From: Megachile rotundata
Lineage: Eukaryota > Arthropoda > Insecta > Hymenoptera > Megachilidae
Assembly (NCBI RefSeq): GCF_050947335.1
Contig: NW_027473315.1
Coordinates: 3,038,001-3,102,000 of the forward strand
Direction: 5' to 3'
Length of the DNA stretch: 64,000 bases
The stretch's first letter is position 1; every line of letters starts with the position of its first letter. This document shows, one piece after another, positions 26,602-40,220 of the stretch. The position numbers were made by a program, and so were the translations under genes. A model generated the notes under the pieces. The model worked only from the letters and a program-made list of their open reading frames with translations, had not been told where the DNA came from and did not search any database.

Positions 26602-29110
26602 TGTAATTGTATGATTGCGATTGTATGATTGTGATTGTATGATTGCGATTGTATGATTGCGATTGTATGATTGTGATGTATGATTGTAATTGTATGATTA
26701 TGATTGTATGATTGTGATTGTATGATTGAGATTGTATGATTGAGATTGTATGAATGTGATTGTATGCTTGCGATTGTATGATTGTGATTGTATGATTGTG
26801 ATTGTATGATTGTGATTGCATGATTTTGAATGTATGATTGTGATTGTATGATTGTGATTGTATGATTGTGATTGTATGATTGTGATTGTATGATTGTATT
26901 TGGGAGATTGTATTTGGGAGATTGTAATTGTATGATTGCGATTGTATGATTGTGATTGTATGATTGTAATGTATGATCGTAATTGTATGATTATGATTGT
27001 ATGATTGTGATTGTATGATTATGATTGTATGATTGTGGTTGTATGATTGCGATTGTATGATTGTGATTGTATGATTATGATTCTATTTTTGTGATTGCAT
27101 GATTGTGATTGTATGATTGTGATTGTATGATTGTGATTGTATGATTGTGATTGTATGATTGTGATTGTATGATTGTGATTGTATGAGTGTGATTGTCTGA
27201 TTGTGGTTGTGCGATTGTGATTGTACGATTGTGAATGTACGATTGTGATTGTATGATTGTGATTGTATGAATATGATTGTATGATTGTGATTGCATGATT
27301 GTGATTGTATGATTGAGATTGTATGATTGTGATTGTATGCTTGCGATTGTATGATTGTGATTGTATGATTGTGATTGTATGACTGTGATTGTATGATTGT
27401 GATTGTATGATTGTATTTGGGAGATTGTATTTGGGAGATTGTAATTGTATGATTGCGATTGTATGATTGTGATTGTATGATTGTGATGTATGAATGTAAT
27501 TGTATGATTATGATTGTATGATTGTGATTGTATGATTGTGATTGTATGATTGTGATTGTATGATTGCGATTGTATGATTGTGATTGTATGATTGTGATTG
27601 TATGAGTGTGATTGCCTGATTGTGGTTGTGCGATTGTGATTGTACGATTGTGAATGTACGATTGTGATTGTATGATTGTGATTGTATGAATATGATTGTA
27701 TGATTGTGATTGCATGATTGTGATTGTATGATTGAGATTGTATGATTGTGATTGTATGCTTGCGATTGTATGATTGTGATTCTTTGATTGTGATTGTATG
27801 ATTGTGATTGTATGATTGTGATTGTATGATTGTGATTGTATGAGTGTGATTGTATGATTGTGATTGTATGATTGTGATTGCATGATTGTGATAGTATGAT
27901 TGTGATTGTATGATTGTGATTGTATGACTGTGATTGTATGATTGTGATTGTGCGATTGTGATTGTACGATTGTGAATGTACGATTGTGATTGTATGATTG
28001 TGATTGTATGAATATGATTGTATGATTGTGATTGCATGATTGTGATTGTATGATTGTGATTGTATGATTGTGATTGTATGATTGTATTTGGGAGTTTGTA
28101 TTTGGGATATTGTAATTGTATGATTGCGATTGTATGATTGTGATTGTATGATTGTGATGTATGATTGTAATTGTATGATTATGATTGTATGATTGTGATT
28201 GCATGATTGTGATTGTATGATTGTGATTGCATGATTTTGAATGTATGATTGTGATTGCATGATTGTGATTGTATGATTGTGATTGTATGATTGTGATTGT
28301 ATGATTGTGATTGTATGATTGTGATTGTATGATTGTGATTGTCTGATTGTGGTTGTGCGATTGTGATTGTACGATTGTGATTGTACGATTGTGATTGTAT
28401 GATTGTGATTGTATGATTATGATTGTATGATTATAATTGTATGATTGTGATTGTATGATTGTATTTGGGAGATTGTATTTGGGAGATTGTATTTGGGAGA
28501 TTGTAATTGTATGATTGCGATTGTATGATTGTGATTGTATGATTGTGATTGTATGATTGTGTTCGTATGATTGTATTTGGGAGATTGTAATTGTATGATT
28601 GCGATTGTATGATTGCGATTGTATGATTGCGATTGTATGATTGTGATTGTATGATTGTGATGTATGATTGTAATTGTATGATTATGATTGTATGATTGTG
28701 ATTGTATGATTGTGATTGTATGATTGTGATTGTATGATTGTGAATGTATGATTGTGATTGTATGATTGTGATTGTATGATTGTGATTGCATGATTGTGAT
28801 TGTATGGTTGTGATTGCATGATTTTGAATGTATGATTGTGATTGTATGATTGTGATTGTATGATTGTGATTGTATGATTGTGATAGTATGATTGTGATTG
28901 TATGATTGTGATTGTATGATTGTGATTGTATGATTGTGATTGTATGATTGTGATTGTATGATTGTGATTGTATGATTGTGATTGTATGATTGTGATTGCA
29001 TGATTGTGATTGTATGATTGTGATTGCATGATTTTGAATGTATGATTGTGATTGTATGATTGTGATTGCATGATTGTGATTGTATGGTTGTGATTGCATG
29101 ATTTTGAATG

Positions 29111-29258
29111 TATGATTGTGATTGTATGATTGTGATTGTATGATTGTGATTGTATGATTGTGATTGTATGATTGTGATTGTATGATTGTGATTGTATGAT
29201 TGTGATTGTATGATTGTGATTGTATGATTGTGATTGTATGATTGTGATTGTATGATTG
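29111..29258. repeat. Longest homogeneous run noticed (ten units)
   Basis: Ten perfect TATGATTGTGATTG units plus TATGATTG before a GGG pair. The matching runs are nine units at 42440-42573 and eight at 24734-24853. Confidence 0.9.
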
Positions 29259-29983
29259 TATTTGGGAGATTGTATTTGGGAGATTGTAATTGTATGATTG
29301 CGATTGTATGATTGTGATTGTATGATTGTGATGTACGATTGTAATTGTATGATTAGGATGGTATGATTGTGATTGTATGATTATGATGTTATGATTGTGA
29401 TTGTATGATTGCGATTGTATGATTGTGATTGTATGATTATGATTATATTTTTGTGATTGCATGATTGTGATTGTATGATTGTGATTGTATGATTGTGATT
29501 GTATGATTGTGATTGTATGATTGTGATTGTATGATTGTGATTGTATGATTGTGATTGTATGATTGTGATTGTATAATTGTGATTGTCTGATTGTGGTTGT
29601 GCGATTGTGATTGTACGATTGTGATTGTACGATTGTGATTGTATGATTGTGATTGTGTGATTATGATTGTATGATTGTGATTGCATGATTGTGATAGTAT
29701 GATTGTGATTGCATGATTTTTAATGTATGATTGTGATTGCATGATTGTGATTGTATGATTGTGATTGTATGATTGTGATTGTATGATTGTGATAGTATGA
29801 TTGTGATTGTATGATTGTGATTGTATGATTGTGATTGTATGATTGTGATTGTATGATTGTGATTGTATGATTGTGATTGTATGATTGTGATTGTATGATT
29901 GTGATAGTATGATTGTGATTGTATGATTGTGATTGTATGATTGCGATTGTATGATTATAATTGTATGATTGTGATTGTATGAT

Positions 29984-30039
29984 TGTATTTGGGAGATTGT
30001 ATTTTGGAGATTGTATTTGGGAGATTGTATTTGGGAGAT
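29984..30039. repeat. Four-unit GGG block with one degraded unit
   Basis: GGG at 29991, 30019 and 30033; the second unit reads TATTTTGGAG, so its GGG is reduced to GG near 30005. The same lesion is present in the copy at 43201, so it predates that duplication. Confidence 0.9.
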
Positions 30040-30796
30040 TGTAATTGTATGATTGCGATTGTATGATTGTGATTGTATGATTGCGATTGTATGAATGCGA
30101 TTGTATTATTGTGATTGTATGATTGTGATTGTATGATTGTGATTGTATGATTGTGATTGTATGATTGTGATTGTATGATTGTATTTGGGAGATTGTATTT
30201 GGGAGATTGTAATTGTATGATTGCGATTGAATGATTGTGATTGTACGATTGCGATTGTATGATTGTGATTGTATGATTGTGATGTATGATTGAATTGTAT
30301 GATTATGATTGTATGATTGTGATTTAATGATTGAGATTGTATGATTGAGATTGTATGAATGTGATTGTATGCTTGCGATTGTATGATTGTGATTGTATGA
30401 TTGTGATTGTATGATTGTGATTGTATGATTGTGATTGTATGATTGTGATTGTATGATTGTGATTGTATGATTGCGATTGTATGATTGTGATTGTATGATT
30501 GTGATTGTATGATTGTGATTGCATGATTGTGATTGTATGATTGTGATTGCATGATTTTGAATGTATGATTGTGATTGTATGATTGTGATTGCATGATTGT
30601 GATTGTATGGTTGTGATTGCATGATTTTGAATGTATGATTGTGATTGTATGATTGTGATTGTATGATTGTGATTGTATGATTGTGATAGTATGATTGTGA
30701 TTGTATGATTGTGATAGTATGATTGTGATTGTATGATTGTGATTGTATGATTGTGATTGTATGATTATGATTGTATGATTGTGATTGTATGATTGT
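30025..30796. repeat. ~770-bp block, copy 1 (offset 3520)
   Basis: The block aligns with 33545-34316. Shared rare marks are TGTATTATTG (30103/33623), a 12-bp unit reading GATTGAATTG near 30290/33810, and GATTTAATG (30322/33842). A private base is T at 30432 against C at 33952. The copies diverge at 30797/34317, where copy 1 enters a GGG block. Most of this block (about 600 bp) is absent from the large-duplication partner at 43.3 kb. Confidence 0.87.
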
Positions 30797-30888
30797 ATTT
30801 GGGAGATTGTATTTGGGAGATTGTATTTGGGAGATTGTAATTGTATGATTGCGATTGTATGATTGTGATTGTATGATTGCGATTGTAT

Positions 30889-30894
30889 GAATTC
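30889..30894. other. GAATTC variant site (copy-1 landmark)
   Basis: The unit TGAATTCGATTG creates GAATTC. The only other instance I noticed is at 43492-43497, 12603 bp away in the partner block. It is useful as a physical landmark only. Confidence 0.85.
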
Positions 30895-31049
30895 GATTGT
30901 ATGATTGTGATTGTATGATTGTGGTTGTATGATTGTGATTGTATGATTGTGATTGTATGATTGTGATTGTACGATTGTGATTGTATGATTGTGATTGTAT
31001 GATTGTGATTGTATGATTGTGATTGTATGATTGTGAAATTATGATTGTG

Positions 31050-32100
31050 ATTGTATGATTGTGATGTATGATTGTCATTGTATGATTATGATTGTATGAT
31101 TGTGATTGTATGATTGCAATTGTATGATTGTGATTGTATGCTTGCGATTGTATGATTGTGATTGTATGATCGTGATTGTATGATTGTATTTGGGAGTTTG
31201 TATTTGGGATATTGTAATTGTATGATTGCGATTGTATGATTGTGATTGTATGATTGTGATGTATGATTGTTATTGTATGATTATGATTGTATGATTGTGA
31301 TTGTATGATTGAGATTGTATGATTGTGATTGTATGCTTGCGATTGTATGATTGTGATTGTATGATTGTGATAGTATGATTGTGAAAGTATGATTGTGATT
31401 GTATGATTGTGATTGTATGATTGTGATTGTATGATTGTGATTGTATGATTGTGATTGTATGATTGTGATTGTATGATTGTGATTGTCTGATTGTGGTTGT
31501 GCGATTGTGATTGTACGATTGTGATTGTACGATTGTGATAGTATGATTGTGATTGTATGATTGTGATTGTATGATTGTGATTGTGTGATTGTGATTGTAT
31601 GATTGTGATTGTATGATTGTGATTGTTTGATTGTATTTGGGAGATTGTATTTGGGCGATTGTATTTGGGAGATTGTAATTGTATGATTGCGATTGTATGA
31701 TTGTGATTGTATGATTGCGATTGTATGATTGCGATTGTATGATTGTGATTGTATGATTGTGAAAGTATGGTTGTGATTGTATGATTATGATTGTATGATT
31801 GTGATTGTATGTTTGCGATTGTATGATTGTGATTGTATGACTGTGATTGTATGATTGTGATTGTATGATTGTGATTGTATGATTGTATTTGGGAGATTGT
31901 ATTTGGGAGATTGTAATTGTATGATTGCGATTGTATGATTGTGATTGTATGATTGTGATGTATGATTGTAATTGTATGATTATGATTGTATGATTGTGAT
32001 TGTATGATTATGATTGTATGATTGTGATTGTATGATTGCGATTGTATGATTGTGATTGTATGATTATGATTGTATTTTTGTGATTGCATGATTGTGATTG
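31050..32100. repeat. 1.75-kb HOR family, first and most diverged member
   Basis: It carries the family marks GTCATTG (31074), GTTATTG (31269), a GGGCG unit (GGG at 31653) and GAAAGTATGG (near 31761), in the same order as the members at 34.45, 36.19 and 43.66 kb. It differs in places, such as GCAATTG near 31117 and GGGAGTTTG at 31.19 kb, where the others read GCGATTG and GGGAGATTG. Confidence 0.78.
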
Positions 32101-32302
32101 TATGATTGTGATTGTATGATTGTGATTGTATGATTGTGATCGTATGATTGTATTTGGGAGATTGTAATTGTATGATTGCGATTGTATGATTGTGATTGCA
32201 TGATTGTGATTGTTTGATTGTGATTGCATGATTTTGAATGTATGATTGTGATTGCATGATTGTGATTGTATGATTGTGATTGTATGATTGTGATTGTATG
32301 AT

Positions 32303-32372
32303 TGTATTTGGGAGATTGTATTTGGGAGATTGTATTTGGGAGATTGCATTTGGGAGATTGTATTTGGGAGAT
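32303..32372. repeat. Five-unit GGG block
   Basis: GGG at 32310, 32324, 32338, 32352 and 32366, with TGCATTT in unit four, as at 26532. Confidence 0.93.
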
Positions 32373-33544
32373 TGTAATTGTATGATTGCGATTGTATGAT
32401 TGTGATTGTATGATTGCGATTGTATGATTGCGATTGTATGATTGTGATGTATGATTGTAATTGTATGATTATGATTGTATGATTGTGATTGTATGATTGA
32501 GATTGTATGATTGAGATTGTATGAATGTGATTGTATGCTTGCGATTGTATGATTGTGATTGTATGATTGTGATTGTATGATTGTGATTGCATGATTTTGA
32601 ATGTATGATTGTGATTGTATGATTGTGATTGTATGATTGTGATTGTATGATTGTAATGTATGATCGTAATTGTATGATTATGATTGTATGATTGTGATTG
32701 TATGATTATGATTGTATGATTGTGGTTGTATGATTGCGATTGTATGATTGTGATTGTATGATTATGATTCTATTTTTGTGATTGCATGATTGTGATTGTA
32801 TGATTGTGATTGTATGATTGTGATTGTATGATTGTGATTGTATGATTGTGATTGTATGATTGTGATTGTATGATTGTGATTGTATGAGTGTGATTGTCTG
32901 ATTGTGGTTGTGCGATTGTGATTGTACGATTGTGAATGTACGATTGTGATTGTATGATTGTGATTGTATGAATATGATTGTATGATTGTGATTGCATGAT
33001 TGTGATTGTATGATTGAGATTGTATGATTGTGATTGTATGCTTGCGATTGTATGATTGTGATTGTATGATTGTGATTGTATGACTGTGATTGTATGATTG
33101 TGATTGTATGATTGTATTTGGGAGATTGTATTTGGGAGATTGTAATTGTATGATTGCGATTGTATGATTGTGATTGTATGATTGTGATGTATGAATGTAA
33201 TTGTATGATTATGATTGTATGATTGTGATTGTATGATTGCGATTGTATGATTGTGATTGTATGATTATGATTGTATTTTTGTGATTGCATGATTGTGATT
33301 GTATGATTGTGATTGTATGATTGTGATTGTATGATTGTGATTGTATGATTGTGATTGTATGAGTGTGATTGTCTGATTGTGGTTGTGCGATTGTGATTGT
33401 ACGATTGTGAATGTACGATTGTGATTGTATGATTGTGATTGTATGAATATGATTGTATGATTGTGATTGCATGATTGTGATTGTATGATTGAGATTGTAT
33501 GATTGTGATTGTATGATTGTGATTGTATGATTGTATTTGGGAGA
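32373..33544. repeat. Mixed HOR stretch with TAATGTATGATCG segment
   Basis: TAATGTATGATCG (32653) and GATTCTATTTTTG (C at 32770) match the segment at 26.97-27.1 kb at offset 5687 and those at 22.74 and 16.58 kb. C cassettes lie at 32896 and 33370. No non-satellite sequence is present. Confidence 0.83.
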
Positions 33545-34316
33545 TTGTATTTGGGAGATTGTAATTGTATGATTGCGATTGTATGATTGTGATTGTATGA
33601 TTGCGATTGTATGAATGCGATTGTATTATTGTGATTGTATGATTGTGATTGTATGATTGTGATTGTATGATTGTGATTGTATGATTGTGATTGTATGATT
33701 GTATTTGGGAGATTGTATTTGGGAGATTGTAATTGTATGATTGCGATTGAATGATTGTGATTGTACGATTGCGATTGTATGATTGTGATTGTATGATTGT
33801 GATGTATGATTGAATTGTATGATTATGATTGTATGATTGTGATTTAATGATTGAGATTGTATGATTGAGATTGTATGAATGTGATTGTATGCTTGCGATT
33901 GTATGATTGTGATTGTATGATTGTGATTGTATGATTGTGATTGTATGATTGCGATTGTATGATTGTGATTGTATGATTGTGATTGTATGATTGCGATTGT
34001 ATGATTGTGATTGTATGATTGTGATTGTATGATTGTGATTGCATGATTGTGATTGTATGATTGTGATTGCATGATTTTGAATGTATGATTGTGATTGTAT
34101 GATTGTGATTGCATGATTGTGATTGTATGGTTGTGATTGCATGATTTTGAATGTATGATTGTGATTGTATGATTGTGATTGTATGATTGTGATTGTATGA
34201 TTGTGATAGTATGATTGTGATTGTATGATTGTGATAGTATGATTGTGATTGTATGATTGTGATTGTATGATTGTGATTGTATGATTATGATTGTATGATT
34301 GTGATTGTATGATTGT
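33545..34316. repeat. ~770-bp block, copy 2 (offset 3520)
   Basis: Second copy of 30025-30796, carrying the same rare marks. It enters plain units rather than a GGG block at its right end. Confidence 0.87.
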
Positions 34317-34444
34317 GATTGTATGATTGTGATTGTATGATTGTGATTGTATGATTGTGATTGTACGATTGTGATTGTATAATTGTGATTGTATGATTGT
34401 GATTGTATGATTGTGATTGTATGATTGTGAAATTATGATTGTGA

Positions 34445-36191
34445 TTGTATGATTGTGATGTATGATTGTCATTGTATGATTATGATTGTATGATTGTGAT
34501 TGTATGATTGCGATTGTATGATTGTGATTGTATGCTTGCGATTGTATGATTGTGATTGTATGATCGTGATTGTATGATTGTATTTGGGAGATTGTATTTG
34601 GGATATTGTAATTGTATGATTGCGATTGTATGATTGTGATTGTATGATTGTGATGTATGATTGTTATTGTATGATTATGATTGTATGATTGTGATTGTAT
34701 GATTGAGATTGTATGATTGTGATTGTATGCTTGCGATTGTATGATTGTGATTGTATGATTGTGATTGTATGATTGTGATTGTATGATTGTGATTGTATGA
34801 GTGTGATTGTATGATTGTGATTGTATGATTGTGATTGTATGATTGTGATAGTATGATTGTGATTGTATGATTGTGATTGTATGACTGTGATTGTATGATT
34901 GTGATTGTATGATTGTGATTGTATGATTGTGATTGTATGATTGTGATAGTATGATTGTGAAATTATGATTGTGATTGTATGATTGTGATTGTATGATTGT
35001 GATTGTATGATTGTGATTGTATGATTGTGATTGTATGATTGTGATTGTATGATTGTGATTGTATGATTGTGATTGTCTGATTGTGGTTGTGCGATTGTGA
35101 TTGTACGATTGTGATTGTACGATTGTGATAGTATGATTGTGATTGTATGATTGTGATTGTATGATTGTGATTGTGTGATTGTGATTGTATGATTGTGATT
35201 GTATGATTGTGATTGTTTGATTGTATTTGGGAGATTGTATTTGGGCGATTGTATTTGGGAGATTGTAATTGTATGATTGCGATTGTATGATTGTGATTGT
35301 ATGATTGCGATTGTATGATTGTGATTGTATGATTGTGAAAGTATGGTTGTGATTGTATGATTATGATTGTATGATTGTGATTGTATGTTTGCGATTGTAT
35401 GATTGTGATTGTATGACTGTGATTGTATGATTATGATTGTATGATTGTGATTGTATGATTATGATTGTATGATTGTGATTGTATGATTGCGATTGTATGA
35501 TTGTGATTGTATGATTATGATTGTATTTTTGTGATTGCATGATTGTGATTGTATGATTGCGATTGTATGATTGTGATTGTATGATTGTGATTGTATGAAT
35601 GTGATTGTCTGATTGTGGTTGTGCGATTGTGATTGTACGATTGTGAATGTACGATTGTGATTGTATGATTGTGATTGTATGAATATGATTGTATGATTGT
35701 GATTGCATGATTGTGATTGTATGATTGTGATTGTATGATTGTGATGGTATGATTGTATTTGGGAGTTTGTATTTGGGATATTGTAATTGTATGATTGCGA
35801 TTGTATGATTGCGATTGTATGATTGTGATGTATGAATGTAATTGTATGATTATGATTGTATGATTATGATTGCATGATTGTGATTGTATGATTGTGATTG
35901 CATGATTTTGAATGTATGATTGTGATTGCATGATTGTGATTGTATGATTGTGATTGTATGATTGTGATTGTATGATTGTGATTGTATGATTGTGATTGTA
36001 TGATTGTGATTGTATGATTGTGATTGTCTGATTGTGGTTGTGCGATTGTGATTGTACGATTGTGATTGTCCGATTGTGATTGTACGATTGTGATTGTATG
36101 ATTGTGATTGTATGATTGTGATTGTATGACTGTGATTGTATGATTGTGATTGTATGATTGTGATTGTATGATTGTGATTGTATGATTGTGA
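34445..36191. repeat. 1747-bp HOR, member 2 (tandem copy A)
   Basis: The period 1747 is exact across many marks: GTCATTG (34468/36215), GGGCG unit (35243/36990), the minus-strand open frame edges at 35361/37108, and TGTCCG (TCC at 36069/37816). 1747 equals 125 units minus 3. Other marks are GAAATTATG, GAAAGTATGG, GATGGTATG and TGTCCG. I saw no base difference between A and B in the parts I compared. Confidence 0.9.
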
Positions 36192-37938
36192 TTGTATGAT
36201 TGTGATGTATGATTGTCATTGTATGATTATGATTGTATGATTGTGATTGTATGATTGCGATTGTATGATTGTGATTGTATGCTTGCGATTGTATGATTGT
36301 GATTGTATGATCGTGATTGTATGATTGTATTTGGGAGATTGTATTTGGGATATTGTAATTGTATGATTGCGATTGTATGATTGTGATTGTATGATTGTGA
36401 TGTATGATTGTTATTGTATGATTATGATTGTATGATTGTGATTGTATGATTGAGATTGTATGATTGTGATTGTATGCTTGCGATTGTATGATTGTGATTG
36501 TATGATTGTGATTGTATGATTGTGATTGTATGATTGTGATTGTATGAGTGTGATTGTATGATTGTGATTGTATGATTGTGATTGTATGATTGTGATAGTA
36601 TGATTGTGATTGTATGATTGTGATTGTATGACTGTGATTGTATGATTGTGATTGTATGATTGTGATTGTATGATTGTGATTGTATGATTGTGATAGTATG
36701 ATTGTGAAATTATGATTGTGATTGTATGATTGTGATTGTATGATTGTGATTGTATGATTGTGATTGTATGATTGTGATTGTATGATTGTGATTGTATGAT
36801 TGTGATTGTATGATTGTGATTGTCTGATTGTGGTTGTGCGATTGTGATTGTACGATTGTGATTGTACGATTGTGATAGTATGATTGTGATTGTATGATTG
36901 TGATTGTATGATTGTGATTGTGTGATTGTGATTGTATGATTGTGATTGTATGATTGTGATTGTTTGATTGTATTTGGGAGATTGTATTTGGGCGATTGTA
37001 TTTGGGAGATTGTAATTGTATGATTGCGATTGTATGATTGTGATTGTATGATTGCGATTGTATGATTGTGATTGTATGATTGTGAAAGTATGGTTGTGAT
37101 TGTATGATTATGATTGTATGATTGTGATTGTATGTTTGCGATTGTATGATTGTGATTGTATGACTGTGATTGTATGATTATGATTGTATGATTGTGATTG
37201 TATGATTATGATTGTATGATTGTGATTGTATGATTGCGATTGTATGATTGTGATTGTATGATTATGATTGTATTTTTGTGATTGCATGATTGTGATTGTA
37301 TGATTGCGATTGTATGATTGTGATTGTATGATTGTGATTGTATGAATGTGATTGTCTGATTGTGGTTGTGCGATTGTGATTGTACGATTGTGAATGTACG
37401 ATTGTGATTGTATGATTGTGATTGTATGAATATGATTGTATGATTGTGATTGCATGATTGTGATTGTATGATTGTGATTGTATGATTGTGATGGTATGAT
37501 TGTATTTGGGAGTTTGTATTTGGGATATTGTAATTGTATGATTGCGATTGTATGATTGCGATTGTATGATTGTGATGTATGAATGTAATTGTATGATTAT
37601 GATTGTATGATTATGATTGCATGATTGTGATTGTATGATTGTGATTGCATGATTTTGAATGTATGATTGTGATTGCATGATTGTGATTGTATGATTGTGA
37701 TTGTATGATTGTGATTGTATGATTGTGATTGTATGATTGTGATTGTATGATTGTGATTGTATGATTGTGATTGTCTGATTGTGGTTGTGCGATTGTGATT
37801 GTACGATTGTGATTGTCCGATTGTGATTGTACGATTGTGATTGTATGATTGTGATTGTATGATTGTGATTGTATGACTGTGATTGTATGATTGTGATTGT
37901 ATGATTGTGATTGTATGATTGTGATTGTATGATTGTGA
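36192..37938. repeat. 1747-bp HOR, member 3 (tandem copy B)
   Basis: This directly follows copy A and matches it at 1747 bp. A third period starts at 37939 but diverges at once (GTAATTG at 37962 where A and B have GTCATTG; then GATTCAGATTG). B, not A, is the member that continues into the stretch shared with 45.4-47.9 kb. Confidence 0.9.
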
Positions 37939-40220
37939 TTGTATGATTGTGATGTATGATTGTAATTGTATGATTATGATTGTATGATTGTGATTGTATG
38001 ATTCAGATTGTATGATTGAGATTGTATGAATGTGATTGTATGCTTGCGACTGTATGATTGTGATTGTATGATTGTGATTGTATGATTGTGATTGTATCAT
38101 TGTGATTGTATGATTGTGATTGTATGATTGTGATTGCATGATTGTGATTGTATGATTGTGATTGCATGATTTTGAATGTATGATTGTGATTGTATGATTT
38201 TGGTTGCATGATTGTGATTGTATGGTTGTGATTGCATGATTTTGAATGTATGATTGTGATTGTATGATTGTGATTGTATGATTGTGATAGTATGATTGTG
38301 ATTGTATGATTGTGATTGTATGATTGTGATTGTATGATTGTGATTGTATGATTGTGATTGTATGATTGTGATTGTATGATTGTGATTGTATGATTGTGAT
38401 TGTATGATTGTGATTGTATGATTGTATTTGGGAGATTGTATTTGGGAGATTGTAATAGTATGATTGCGATTGTATGATTGTGATTGTATGATTGTGATGT
38501 ATGATTGTAATTGTATGATTATGATTGTATGATTGTGATTGTATGATTGTGATTGTATGATTGTGATTGTATGATTGCGATTGTATGATTGTGATTGTAT
38601 GATTATGATTGTATTTTTTGATTGCATGATTGTGATTGTACGATTGTGATTGTATGATTGTGATTGTATGGTTGTGATTGTATGATTGTGATTGTCTGAT
38701 TGTGGTTGTGCGATTGTGATTGTACGATTGTGATTTTACGATTGTGATTGTATGATTGTGATTGTATGATTATGATTGTATGATTGTGATTGCATGATTG
38801 TGATTGTATGATTGTGATTGCATGATTTTGAATGTATGATTGTGATTGCATGATTGTGATTGTTTGATTGTGATTGTATGATTGTGATTGTATGATTGTG
38901 ATAGTATGATTGTGATTGTATGATTGGGATTGTATGATTGTGATTGTATGATTATGATTGTATGATTGTGATTGTATGATTGGATTTGGGAGATTGTATT
39001 TGGGAGATTGTAATTGTATGATTGCGATTGTATGATTGTGATTGTATGATTGTGATTGTATGATTGTGATTGTATGATTGTGATTGTATGATTGTGATTG
39101 TATGATTGTGATTGTATGATTGTGATTGTATGATTGTGATTGTATGATTCTGATTGCATGATTGTGATTGTATAATTGTGATTGTATGATTGTGATTGTA
39201 TGATTGTGATTGTATGATTGTGATTGTATGATTGCGATTGTATGATTGCGATTGTATGATTGTGATGTATGATTGTAATTGTATGATTGCGATTGTATGA
39301 TTGTGATTGTATGATTGTGATGTATGATTGTAATTGTATGATTATGATTGTATGATTGTGATTGTATGATTATGATTGTATGATTGTGATTGTATGATTG
39401 CGATTGTATGATTGTGATTGTATGATTATGATTGTATTTTTGTGATTGCATGATTGTGATTGTATGATTGTGATTGTATGATTGTGATTGTATGATTGTG
39501 ATTGTATGCTTGCGATTGTATGATTGTGATTGTATGATTGTGATTGTATGATTGTGATTGTATGATTGTGATTGTATGGTTGTGATTGCATGATTTTGAA
39601 TGTATGATTGTGATTGTATGATTGTGATTGTATGATTGTGATTGTATGATTGTGATTGTATGATTGTGATAGTATGATTGTGATTGTATGATTGTGATTG
39701 TATGATTGTGATTGTATGATTGTATTTGGGAGATTGTATTTGGGAGATTGTAATTGTATGATTGCGATTGTATGATTGTGATTGTATGATTGCGATTGTA
39801 TGAGTTCGATTGTATGATTGTGATTGTATGATTGTGATTGTATGATTGTGATTGTATGATTGTGATTGTATGATTGTATTTGGGAGATTGTATTTGGGAG
39901 ATTGCAATTGTATGATTGCGACTGTATGATTGTGATTGTATGATTGCGATTGTATGATTGTGATTGTATGATTGTGATGTATGATTGTAATTGTATGATT
40001 ATGATTGTATGATTGTGATTGTATGATTGAGATTGTATGATTGAGATGGTATGATTGTGATTGTATGCTTGCGATTGTATGATTGTGATTGTATGATTGT
40101 GATTGTATGATTGTGATTGTATGATTGTGATTGTATGATTGCGATTGTATGATTGCGATTGTATGATTGTGATGTATGATTGCAATTGTATGATTATGAT
40201 TGTATGATTGTGATTGTATG
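37939..40220. repeat. Right part of large-duplication copy 1
   Basis: Aligns with 45387-47920 at offsets 7448 (minus-strand frame edges 38003/45451 and 38603/46051; the shortened T5 unit near 38611/46059; GGGATTG 38926/46374), then about 7434 to 7700 after a 224-bp length change near 39.26 kb. Contains a plain run at 38291-38424, a C cassette at 38695 and GAGTTCG at 39802. Confidence 0.84.

Larger units (their letters stand above)
23431..27571. repeat. Mixed HOR stretch, 23.4-27.6 kb
   Basis: This holds type b cassettes (23727, 24930), a GTTCG module (24128), long plain runs (24.3-24.85 kb), a segment at 24.9-25.25 kb that reappears at 38.67-39.0 and 46.1-46.45 kb (TCTG 24930/38695; GGGATTG 25161/38926/46374), TTATAATTG/TATAATTG modules at 25.8-26.6 kb related to 15-16 and 21-22 kb, and a TAATGTATGATCG segment at 26.97 kb. 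One odd unit is GATTAGATTTGGG near 25212, where the relatives at 39.0 and 46.4 kb read GATTGGATTTGGG. Confidence 0.85.
27572..40220. repeat. Large duplication, copy 1 (~12.65 kb)
   Basis: This stretch is paralogous to 40803-47920. Its left part aligns at offset 13231 (TCTG cassette 27615/40846; GATTCTTTG 27778/41009; GGGAGTTTG GGG 28090/41321; type b cassette 28342/41573), then 13301-13315 (GTTCG 28561/41862; GATTAGGATGG 29351/42666), then 12603 (GAATTC 30889/43492; GTCATTG 31074/43677). Its right part, from the third 1.75-kb HOR, aligns at 7462 to 7700. The roughly 5.1 kb between 31.07 and 36.21 kb has no partner in copy 2. Confidence 0.83.

Noticed and set aside
38603..38640. TATTTTTTGATTG unit (near 38611 and 46059) as a sequencing error in a T run
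   Set aside because: The same loss is present at the paralogous position 7448 bp away, so it is more likely an inherited variant, though a systematic homopolymer error cannot be excluded.
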